Assembly (NCBI GenBank): GCA_003154555.1
Contig: PMDT01000127.1
Location: 1-6,623 of the forward strand
DNA length: 6,623 bases
Direction of reading: 5' to 3'
From: Spirochaetaceae bacterium
Lineage (GTDB): Bacteria; Spirochaetota; Spirochaetia; SZUA-6; Fen-1364
The translations under genes were made by a program, and so were the position numbers. Positions 1 to 5,261 of the stretch are shown piece by piece; positions within the stretch are counted from its first letter, which is position 1, and every line of letters starts with the position of its first letter. The notes under the pieces are model-generated. The model was not told where the DNA came from. It ran no database searches and saw nothing but the letters and a program-made list of their open reading frames with translations.

Positions 1-327
1 CTGGATGTCCGCGCGCGGTCCATCAATGACGAGATGAAGCTCGGAGCGGCGCGGGCCCTGGCGGCGCTGGCGCATGACGAGGTGCCCGCATGCATGCACG
101 AGGCTTTCGGCGCGGGTCCGATATCCTTCGGGCCCGACTACCTCATCCCGAAGCCGCTCGATCCCCGCATCCTGTTATGGGAAGCCCCCGCGGTGGCCCG
201 CGCGGCGATGAACACGGGAGCTGCCACTGTCACAGTGGACATCCCGGCGTACGTCAAGCAGCTCGAATCACGGCGGCAGCATTGCCATCGCAAGTGCGAG
301 CTGAAAGACTCCTGTTTCGAGGACTGA
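1..327 (+). CDS. malic enzyme (oxaloacetate-decarboxylating malate dehydrogenase), C-terminal part
   Basis: Partial gene; the start lies before the window and only the last 108 codons plus TGA are present. Malic enzymes convert malate and NAD(P)+ to pyruvate, CO2 and NAD(P)H in the cytoplasm, linking the TCA cycle to pyruvate and supplying reducing power. The visible part carries the conserved end of the NAD-binding domain: a helix around INDEMKLGAARALAALA, the hallmark FGPDYLIPKPLDPR, and then WEAPAVARAAMNTGAA. The protein stops about 30 residues after this block, so it is the short form and lacks the C-terminal phosphotransacetylase-like domain of MaeB enzymes. Cofactor preference cannot be read from this fragment. 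The last residues (HCHRKCELKDSC) are unusually rich in Cys and His for this family. The next gene converges on it 14 bases downstream, and no U-tract terminator is visible between them. The family call is firm; the tail's role is unknown. Confidence 0.9.
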   Translation: MDVRARSINDEMKLGAARALAALAHDEVPACMHEAFGAGPISFGPDYLIPKPLDPRILLWEAPAVARAAMNTGAATVTVDIPAYVKQLESRRQHCHRKCELKDSCFED

Positions 328-341
328 GGCGGCCGGAGAAA

Positions 342-758
342 TCAGCCTTCCTGTACGGGCGGCGGGTTTGAGTGGGACTCCGTGATGACCACGTCGAGGA
401 TCCGGGAGGCAAGCTGCTCCCCCCCGACGTGGAATGACACGATATGGGTGCCCGCCTCGGGAAAGACCACATTGGGCACGGGGATGACCAGCTCAACGAC
501 GCGGCGCGGCTCGTCCACCCGGAGGGTCCCGCCGGCGGAGAAGATGACCTGCTGCGTCCTGTCCACGACGAGATTGACAGAGAAGGGATGCTCACCCTCC
601 ACGTTGGTGAGAGCCGCGTAGATGAACCATGGCGGCAGGCCGGCGGGAACCTGGCGGACGGAAAACTGCGTGAAGGTCCCGATGATGGCCTTCTTCTGGT
701 TGTCTTCCGTGATCACCCGGTCGGCGAGCAGCAGCGCGACAAAGACGGGCTCGGTCAT
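342..758 (-). CDS. DUF6941 family protein, function unknown
   Basis: A 138-residue protein beginning MTEPVFVALLLADRVI. It has the features I associate with the DUF6941 family: an early 'ADRVI..DNQKKAIIGTFTQF' segment, then 'VPAGLPPWFIYAALTNVEGEHPFSVNLVV', and a C-terminal beta-rich part with 'FPEAGTHIVSFHVGGE'. The alternating hydrophobic pattern suggests a small beta-sandwich. There is no signal peptide or membrane segment, so it is probably cytoplasmic. No catalytic motif is visible and I do not assign a function. The ATG is supported by a GGAAGGAG-type ribosome binding site about 6 bases upstream and by a promoter at 783-811. The gene is transcribed alone, convergent with the malic enzyme gene and divergent from the small ribbon-helix-helix gene. 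Membership is from pattern memory and has not been searched. Confidence 0.83.
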   Translation of the reverse strand: MTEPVFVALLLADRVITEDNQKKAIIGTFTQFSVRQVPAGLPPWFIYAALTNVEGEHPFSVNLVVDRTQQVIFSAGGTLRVDEPRRVVELVIPVPNVVFPEAGTHIVSFHVGGEQLASRILDVVITESHSNPPPVQEG

Positions 759-782
759 GCCATCTCCTTCCGTGGATGCGTC

Positions 783-811
783 AGTGTATCAGAGGCGCGC
801 CAAAGAATGAA
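783..811 (-). promoter_or_regulatory. candidate sigma70 promoter of the DUF6941 gene
   Basis: On the minus strand the -10 box TACACT (783-788) is preceded by TGA, giving an extended -10 (TGn). A weak -35 box TTCATT (806-811) sits exactly 17 bases upstream. Transcription would start near 776, leaving a leader of about 18 bases that holds the ribosome binding site. The -35 matches the consensus at only 3 of 6 positions, but the extended -10 can compensate. This is prediction from sequence only. Confidence 0.5.
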
Positions 812-845
812 CGGGCCACCGGCGGGCGCTGAACGCAGGAAATCA

Positions 846-874
846 TTGACGCCGTTCCGGGCGGGTGGTACAGT
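846..874 (+). promoter_or_regulatory. candidate sigma70 promoter of the ribbon-helix-helix gene, predicting a leaderless mRNA
   Basis: The -35 box TTGACG (846-851) matches the consensus at 5 of 6 positions. The -10 box TACAGT (869-874) matches at 4 of 6, and the spacer is the optimal 17 bases. A normal start point 6-8 bases after the -10 falls at 881-882, right at the A of the ATG at 882. No Shine-Dalgarno sequence precedes that ATG; the bases are TTTCCCCC. Both facts point to a transcript with little or no leader. It lies back to back with the promoter of the divergent DUF6941 gene, with 34 bases between their -35 boxes. Confidence 0.55.
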
Positions 875-881
875 TTCCCCC

Positions 882-1025
882 ATGGGAAGCATCCTGATAC
901 GTCAGCTACCGGACCCTGTTCACAAGGATTTCAAGAAGCTCTGCCAGACAAAACAGACGAGCATGGAAAAAGAAATCGTTCGGCTCATCTCGCGGGAAGT
1001 GCTCAAGGCGCTGCGGAAGAAATAG
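882..1025 (+). CDS. small ribbon-helix-helix (Arc/FitA-like) DNA-binding protein, orphan
   Basis: A 47-residue protein beginning MGSILIRQLPDPVHKDFK. The layout is that of a ribbon-helix-helix domain and little else. Residues 3-9 (SILIRQL) form the DNA-contacting beta strand. A turn at LPDPVHKDF leads into helix A, and 'TSMEKEIVRLISREV' forms helix B. The 'I R x L P D x V H' opening and the 'S M E x E' start of helix B resemble FitA/VapB-type antitoxins and plasmid-stability proteins, which bind operators as dimers. No PIN-domain or other toxin gene follows; the next gene is 70 bases away on the opposite strand. The usual C-terminal toxin-binding extension is also absent, since the protein ends in the basic LKALRKK. 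It is therefore probably a stand-alone regulator, perhaps of its own promoter and the divergent one. The frame stays open far upstream, but the promoter at 846-874 and the domain boundary both select this ATG. Confidence 0.72.
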   Translation: MGSILIRQLPDPVHKDFKKLCQTKQTSMEKEIVRLISREVLKALRKK

Positions 1026-1044
1026 CGCGGTGGCACTCCCGCGC
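1025..1044. terminator. GC hairpin at the end of the ribbon-helix-helix gene (weak terminator candidate)
   Basis: GCGCGG (1025-1030) pairs with CCGCGC (1039-1044) around an 8-base loop, directly at the stop codon of the plus-strand gene. No run of T follows, so intrinsic termination is doubtful. The motif GCGCGGTG also occurs as a direct repeat at 1025-1032 and 1041-1048. Confidence 0.25.
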
Positions 1045-1063
1045 GGTGCAGCGCATGACAGCA

Positions 1064-1086
1064 GCCGCGGGCGCCCGGGCCGCGGC
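1064..1086. terminator. GC hairpin between convergent genes (possible bidirectional terminator)
   Basis: GCCGCGG (1064-1070) is a perfect inverted repeat of CCGCGGC (1080-1086), with a 9-base GC loop. It lies in the 69-base gap between the convergent ribbon-helix-helix and zinc-ribbon genes, where a shared terminator is expected. It has no T-tract on the 3' side for either direction; on the plus strand GAGAAAATC follows. A factor-assisted or purely structural role is therefore as likely as intrinsic termination. Confidence 0.35.
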
Positions 1087-1094
1087 GAGAAAAT

Positions 1095-1301
1095 CTACGA
1101 CGCGGGAACGAGCGCTTCCGCTTCCTTCTGGAACTTGCCGTGGCTGATGGAAGCCTTGCAGGTCTTGCAGACCTTTATGGTTTTGTCCTTGACTTGAACC
1201 TCGAAAACGACCTTCACCGCGGTCCTTTTACAGACCGGGCATTCGCTCCGACCCTGGCGAACCTGATCCTTCAACCCCTTGCCTCTATGGGTCTTTCCCA
1301 T
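1095..1301 (-). CDS. small zinc-ribbon protein, function unknown
   Basis: A 68-residue basic protein beginning MGKTHRGKGLKDQVRQGR. Two CxxC knuckles, CPVC (Cys21, Cys24) and CKTC (Cys45, Cys48), stand 20 residues apart. Between them lies a predicted beta hairpin (VKVVFEVQVKDKTIKV). This is the classic zinc-ribbon arrangement for one structural zinc. The Lys/Arg-rich N-terminus could contact RNA or the ribosome, but that is inference. There is no signal peptide. I recognise the general type of small conserved protein but no named family with a known role. The start is well supported: an AGGAGG ribosome binding site lies 4 bases upstream, and a good promoter sits at 1328-1357. It follows the lactonase gene by 52 bases on the same strand but appears to be transcribed independently. 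A convergent gene lies beyond its end. Confidence 0.85.
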   Translation of the reverse strand: MGKTHRGKGLKDQVRQGRSECPVCKRTAVKVVFEVQVKDKTIKVCKTCKASISHGKFQKEAEALVPAS

Positions 1302-1327
1302 TGCTCCTCCTGCGAAATTGAGAATGC

Positions 1328-1357
1328 ATCATACCGGCGGGCGGGGGTGCGCGTCAA
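1328..1357 (-). promoter_or_regulatory. promoter of the zinc-ribbon gene, overlapping the lactonase stop codon
   Basis: Read on the minus strand, TTGACG (1352-1357, 5 of 6 consensus) and TATGAT (1328-1333, 5 of 6) are separated by 18 bases. The predicted start point near 1321 gives a 20-base leader holding the AGGAGG site. The TGA stop of the lactonase gene (1354-1356) is embedded in the -35 box. This is the best promoter match in the window. Confidence 0.65.
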
Positions 1358-2247
1358 GACGAAGGGAGCGCGATCCGGGAGAAGAACTCCGGCAGCCCCC
1401 TGGCGCCCGTCCTGAGCCTGAAGAGCGAGCCCGCGCCGGGCCCGTTTGCCGCCTTGTCGTCGCCGCCGGCCGTGGTCACGTAGAGGTCCCTGCAGTCGCT
1501 GCCGCCGAATGTGACGCTTGAGACCTGGTGTGCGGTGAAATAGATGCGCCGCTCCTCCCGCGCCTCGCGGGAGAAACGGACGAGGCAGCTGCCGCCCCAG
1601 ATGGCGACCCACACGAATCCCTTCGCATCCACGGTCATGCCATCCGGCATGCCAAGTGATGCGGGTATCTTGAGGAACGTACGCTGCCGCGTGAGGGCTC
1701 CGGACGAGCGATCGTAGTCGAGGAGATGGATCGTGCGCGACCGCGAGTCCACGTAGTACATGCCCTTCCCGTCAGGCGTGAAGCCCATCCCGTTCGAACC
1801 GGCGATGCCGGTGAGAACGCGCGTGAGGGTGCCGTCAGCGTCCAATCGATAGAGACTCCCCGGGCGCTCACCCGACGGCATAGTGCCGCAGAATACCCGC
1901 CCTTCGGGATCGGCGATCACGTCGTTGAAACGCGAATTCTCTCCGGGGAGGCACTCGACGATCGTGTACAGAAGTCCGTCGCGCAGAAGCCGTACCGCGC
2001 CTTTTTCCATGAAGAGCAGCAGGCTGCCATCAGCCTGCATGGTGAAGCCGCCGATCTGCCCGGCCTGGAAGAACGTCTCGTGCACGCCGGTTGCGGGATC
2101 GAGACGAAAGATGGTCCCTTTCGGAATGTCCACCCAGTAGAGTCGCTTTTCCAGCGGGTGCCAGAGTGGATTCTCGCCGATGACGCAGGAACCTTCCACG
2201 GCGACCTCGGGTCGCGAAGAGGCGGCCCTGCCGATCACTCCCGACAT
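1354..2247 (-). CDS. SMP-30/gluconolactonase family sugar lactonase
   Basis: A 297-residue six-bladed beta-propeller of the SMP-30/gluconolactonase/LRE family, of typical length. These metal-dependent enzymes open sugar-acid lactones such as gluconolactone to the aldonic acid. All key positions are visible: metal ligands Glu25 (GENPLWHP), Asn152 (GSNGMGF) and Asp202 (GMPDGM), plus substrate-side Arg106 and Asn108 (SRFND). Propeller repeats such as 'RLYWVDI', 'GRVFCGTM', 'GMYYVDS' and 'GFVWVAIWGG' recur. There is no signal peptide, so it is cytoplasmic. I chose the ATG at 2247, which overlaps the 3' end of the mannosidase gene by 13 bases. A GTG at 2238, forming a GTGA overlap with the mannosidase stop, would give 294 residues and is equally compatible with the domain. 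Neither start has a strong ribosome binding site, so translational coupling to the mannosidase is likely. The exact lactone substrate is unknown. Confidence 0.94.
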   Translation of the reverse strand: MSGVIGRAASSRPEVAVEGSCVIGENPLWHPLEKRLYWVDIPKGTIFRLDPATGVHETFFQAGQIGGFTMQADGSLLLFMEKGAVRLLRDGLLYTIVECLPGENSRFNDVIADPEGRVFCGTMPSGERPGSLYRLDADGTLTRVLTGIAGSNGMGFTPDGKGMYYVDSRSRTIHLLDYDRSSGALTRQRTFLKIPASLGMPDGMTVDAKGFVWVAIWGGSCLVRFSREAREERRIYFTAHQVSSVTFGGSDCRDLYVTTAGGDDKAANGPGAGSLFRLRTGARGLPEFFSRIALPSS

Positions 2248-5063
2248 CCGTCGAAATGAACGACGACGCTCTGCACGGTGAAAGGCCCGACCTCGACGCG
2301 GACGGTGTCGCCGTCGAGATCCACTGCCCCTTCCGTCTTCCGCTCGTTGATGTCGACAAGCCATGCGGAGGACGGCGCGCAGAAAAAGCGTATCGACGTG
2401 GCGCATTTTTTCCCATCGGTCTCGTACAGCCGAATGAGCAGGCTCGCCCCGGCTTCGTCCTCGGGCATCTTCACCGCGGAGATTGCAACGGAACCTGCCG
2501 CGAGAGTGAGGAAGCCCTGTGCGAGGGGGAGGGATCCCGCGTGCGCCGTCCCGGAATGCACGACAAGCGGATGCGCCCGTTCAGAAGCAGAGGCGACCAG
2601 GCGTGCGGCGGATGAGCAATCCGCCAGGGCCACGGCGAATCCGAAGGCGTGCACGCCCAGCTCGGGATACGGGTCGGGGTCGAAGGAGCTGCGCAGGAGG
2701 ATGAGGGAGAGGGAATTGTCCACGCAGCGGAAGCCATGCTTCTGGTCGGCGATCAGCATCGTCGACGGCCTGCCCGATTTCCTGGGCACGCCCAGGGCCC
2801 AGCTGCTGGCGGGAACATCCTGGTCGGCGGGCGCCCGGTCCAGGACGCCAAAGGGAACGTCATAGCGGTAGGCTTTCATCTCGCCGGTCAGGGGAAGAAA
2901 AAAGTTCAACTGCGGTATTCCGCTGCCCTTGCGCCCGATCTCCAGCCAGTCGCAGCTCGCGGCCCACGAAAGTGACGACGAGCCCTTGTCCAGCGAAACC
3001 GTGACCGACAGGCGCGAGGAGGCAAAGCGCGCCTCGAATGATATCCACTGCCGCAGGCCATCCCCGCCCGCCACGCCGGTCACACTCACGTCGTCGTGGA
3101 CGCTGCGCACGGACTTCCACCGGCCGACCGTCCAGGCAGTCATCCCCTTCGCGTCATCCTCCGTCACGAGGCGAAAGACGCCGCCTCCGCGACCGCGGTC
3201 CACCATCTCTTCACCCGACGCCTTGTCGACGAGCGACACGAGCGCCGCGGAGCGGTCAAACTCGGCGCGGATCAGCTCATTTTCCAGGATGAGCGCCTCC
3301 GTCCTCTCGACCCGGGGATTGTCGGCGACGGACACAGAAAGCTCCCGTGGGAGCGCCTCGGAAATGGCATAGGTCGCATAGCCGCAACCGGGAACCGAGA
3401 CGGGGAGCAGGACGCGCAGGTACTGGTGTCCCCAGTAGCCTCCGCCGAAGAACGGGTGCTGCGGGTTGGCGAGGATCTGGTGCGCGATCGGGGCACCGTT
3501 TCCATCGCGCGCCTGGAGACGCGCCGGGTCACCCTCCCAGTCCCAGATCACGGCCTCCACGATGCCTGTTCGCGTCCAGGGAAGAGCATTGAAGAGGTGC
3601 ACGATGCGTGTCCTGCCCCTGCCCCGTTCAACGAGTGACAGCCTGAAAGTGCTTAACCCATAGCCGACGCCGCCGCCTTCCGACACCGTCGACTGCGCAT
3701 CCTCCTTCGGGTCTCCGAGACCGGAAGTGTCCACGAGCGCGGCAATGCGCCGGACCGCGAGCGACTCTTCCGTGCTCGCCGTGGCCATGATTGACTGGAA
3801 CTGGCCGAGTGCGTAGTCGCGCGTGTCGGGAACGCCCGAACCCGGGATGATGTCGTGAAACTGGTTGAAGAGCACCGCCTCCCATGCCCGGCCGAGATGC
3901 GCCGTGCGGTACGGGGAGGAGGTGACAACGGAGGCGATGGCGGAAAATGTCTCGGCCTCCATGAGCCTGCTCTCCGCCATGCGGTTCGCCGCCTTGATGC
4001 GCGACTGCGACGTGTAGCAACCGGTAAAGATGGGGTTGAGCTCCCGATTGACCACCGGCACCTTCCCGGTTGCCTGCTCGGCGAGCTGGAAGAACTCGCG
4101 GAAGGTGGAGAAGCGGATTCGGGGGAATATCGGCCAGCCGTCCATGTCGATGATGCGCTCGATGTCGCGGCGGGTCGGTCCCCCTCCATGGTCGCCCACG
4201 CCGTAGACGCGCATCATCGCGGGAAGACCATGCTGTGCGCAGAATGCAGGGACCGGGGCCGCGAAGAAAGGTCCCACCTCGCCGTTGTACCAGGTGGGCT
4301 CACGGTAGGTGAGCACCTGTGCACCGGACGGCGCCTGCCACTTGTAGAGGACGTGCGCGTCATCCCCGCGGCAGTGGTAGTACCAGCGCACGCCCGCGCG
4401 CGTGAGGATCTCCGGCACGTTCCTGCTGTGGCCGAACGTGTCCGGCTCGAAGTCCAGCAGGAGAGTATCCGGGTCGATGTCGAGCAGCCGCGCGAGGGTG
4501 CGCCGCGTGTAGAGCGTCTGCCGGGCAAGGCTCTCCCCGCTGGGCAGATTCTTATCCGCCTCGACCCACGTCGAGGCGGTGACTTCCCATCGCCCCTCCT
4601 TCACGCGCTTCCTGATCTCCTTCAACATCTCGGGATCGTATTCCTCCACGATGCGGTACACGGAGGCCTGCGACTGGGAGAACGTGAACCCCGGGTATTC
4701 CGTCATGAGGGTGAGCATCGTGCGGAACGTGTCGAGGGTGACGGCGACCGTCTCGTCGAACCGCCAGAGCCAGTTCATGTCAATATGCGCGTGCGCGGGG
4801 CACAGGACGGAGAGGCCCTTGGCCTCTTCCGCGAAAACGGTGAGCTTTGCTTCCGTCTCCTCGACGATGTCGCGCGTGATCGCTCCCATCGACGACTGCT
4901 CGGCCGCGAGGCTCTCGATGGCGGAGCGGATGAGCGCGTCATGACGCCTCCCCGATTCCCGGGAGAGATGCACCGCGTACTCAAGCTCCGCCAGGATGCG
5001 GTCCGGCCAATAGCCGCATGTTTCCGCTTTCAAGGAAAGAAGGTGAGACAGCATATCGTTCAT
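2235..5063 (-). CDS. alpha-mannosidase, glycoside hydrolase family 38
   Basis: A 942-residue retaining, zinc-dependent exo-alpha-mannosidase. Domains in order: an N-terminal helical part (about 1-85); the GH38 catalytic barrel (about 86-370); the middle helical domain (about 385-470), preceded by 'NPIFTGCYTSQSRIKAANR'; and C-terminal beta-sandwich domains to the end. Zinc ligands are His93 and Asp95 in HAHIDMNWLW, the nucleophile Asp208 in EPDTFGHS, and His403 in NQFHDIIPGSG. 'GVGDHGGGPTRRD' (about 288-300) is also typical of bacterial members. Length is normal, nothing is missing, and there is no signal peptide or membrane segment, so it acts in the cytoplasm on imported mannosides. Linkage specificity cannot be deduced. 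The ATG at 5063 has AAAGGAG 10 bases upstream; the next ATG, at codon 4, would be too far away. It is the first gene of a probable operon with the overlapping lactonase gene, which suggests joint use in glycan-derived sugar catabolism. Confidence 0.97.
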   Translation of the reverse strand: MNDMLSHLLSLKAETCGYWPDRILAELEYAVHLSRESGRRHDALIRSAIESLAAEQSSMGAITRDIVEETEAKLTVFAEEAKGLSVLCPAHAHIDMNWLWRFDETVAVTLDTFRTMLTLMTEYPGFTFSQSQASVYRIVEEYDPEMLKEIRKRVKEGRWEVTASTWVEADKNLPSGESLARQTLYTRRTLARLLDIDPDTLLLDFEPDTFGHSRNVPEILTRAGVRWYYHCRGDDAHVLYKWQAPSGAQVLTYREPTWYNGEVGPFFAAPVPAFCAQHGLPAMMRVYGVGDHGGGPTRRDIERIIDMDGWPIFPRIRFSTFREFFQLAEQATGKVPVVNRELNPIFTGCYTSQSRIKAANRMAESRLMEAETFSAIASVVTSSPYRTAHLGRAWEAVLFNQFHDIIPGSGVPDTRDYALGQFQSIMATASTEESLAVRRIAALVDTSGLGDPKEDAQSTVSEGGGVGYGLSTFRLSLVERGRGRTRIVHLFNALPWTRTGIVEAVIWDWEGDPARLQARDGNGAPIAHQILANPQHPFFGGGYWGHQYLRVLLPVSVPGCGYATYAISEALPRELSVSVADNPRVERTEALILENELIRAEFDRSAALVSLVDKASGEEMVDRGRGGGVFRLVTEDDAKGMTAWTVGRWKSVRSVHDDVSVTGVAGGDGLRQWISFEARFASSRLSVTVSLDKGSSSLSWAASCDWLEIGRKGSGIPQLNFFLPLTGEMKAYRYDVPFGVLDRAPADQDVPASSWALGVPRKSGRPSTMLIADQKHGFRCVDNSLSLILLRSSFDPDPYPELGVHAFGFAVALADCSSAARLVASASERAHPLVVHSGTAHAGSLPLAQGFLTLAAGSVAISAVKMPEDEAGASLLIRLYETDGKKCATSIRFFCAPSSAWLVDINERKTEGAVDLDGDTVRVEVGPFTVQSVVVHFDGCRE

Positions 5064-5073
5064 GGAAGGCCCG

Positions 5074-5080
5074 CTCCTTT
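5074..5080 (-). promoter_or_regulatory. ribosome binding site of the alpha-mannosidase gene
   Basis: AAAGGAG on the minus strand, 10 bases before the ATG at 5063. Its spacing supports that ATG over the in-frame ATG three codons later, which would sit 19 bases away. Confidence 0.6.
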
Positions 5081-5200
5081 ACGCGGCGCGCGCATGCCCG
5101 GTGCACAAACCGCGATTTCATCGTTCCACGGCGGCGCGCGGCGTGCCACCGGGAACCAACCGGCTCGAGTGTGCTTCCATGATTGAAGCTTGGTCAAGTA

Positions 5201-5250
5201 CGGACACGCGATAGAGCGGCCATGCCACGCGCCGCGGAATTGCGTGTCCG
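5201..5250. repeat. 50-base quasi-palindrome between the DHH-CBS and mannosidase genes
   Basis: The outer arms 5201-5212 (CGGACACGCGAT) and 5239-5250 (ATTGCGTGTCCG) are inverted repeats with one mismatch in 12. The inner arms 5216-5220 (GCGGC) and 5231-5235 (GCCGC) are perfect and share the same centre. They are separated from the outer arms by 3-base internal loops, with a 10-base central loop. It begins about 11 bases after the stop of the DHH-CBS gene, so it could end that transcript, but no T-tract follows on the minus strand. It also lies upstream of the mannosidase operon, immediately before a TTGACC (5192-5197), so it could be a regulator-binding site. The symmetry is seen directly; the role is inferred. 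Confidence 0.5.
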
Positions 5251-5261
5251 CCGGGTGGCCC

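Noticed and set aside
328..341. Terminator between the malic enzyme and DUF6941 genes
   Set aside because: The gap is 14 bases. Only a 4-base CTGA/TCAG pairing spans it and no T-tract is present.
444..1025. 193-codon frame on the plus strand ending with the ribbon-helix-helix protein
   Set aside because: The first 146 codons run antisense to the DUF6941 gene and through the intergenic region. Only the last 47 form a domain, and the promoter at 846-874 fits the internal ATG.
882..1094. Toxin-antitoxin pair
   Set aside because: The small protein looks antitoxin-like, but no PIN-domain or other toxin frame adjoins it. The gap to the convergent gene is only 69 bases.
2248..2406. 53-codon N-terminal extension of the lactonase frame
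   Set aside because: It lies within the mannosidase 3' coding region and reads as Arg-rich low-complexity sequence. The SMP-30 domain needs only what follows ATG 2247.
5123..5156. GTTCC...GGAAC inverted repeat around a GC-rich core upstream of the mannosidase
   Set aside because: Only five outer pairs hold and the inner bases do not pair in register; this is within chance for such GC content.
3855..5186. 443-codon open frame on the plus strand opposite the mannosidase gene
   Set aside because: It is antisense to an intact GH38 gene in GC-rich DNA. The translation is Arg/His/Gly-rich with no recognisable domain, as expected of a codon-bias shadow.
5169..5197. Full sigma70 promoter for the mannosidase operon using TTGACC
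   Set aside because: At 16-18 base spacing the only -10 candidates (AGCACA, GCACAC, CACACT) match the consensus poorly. I keep only the -35-like box as an observation.
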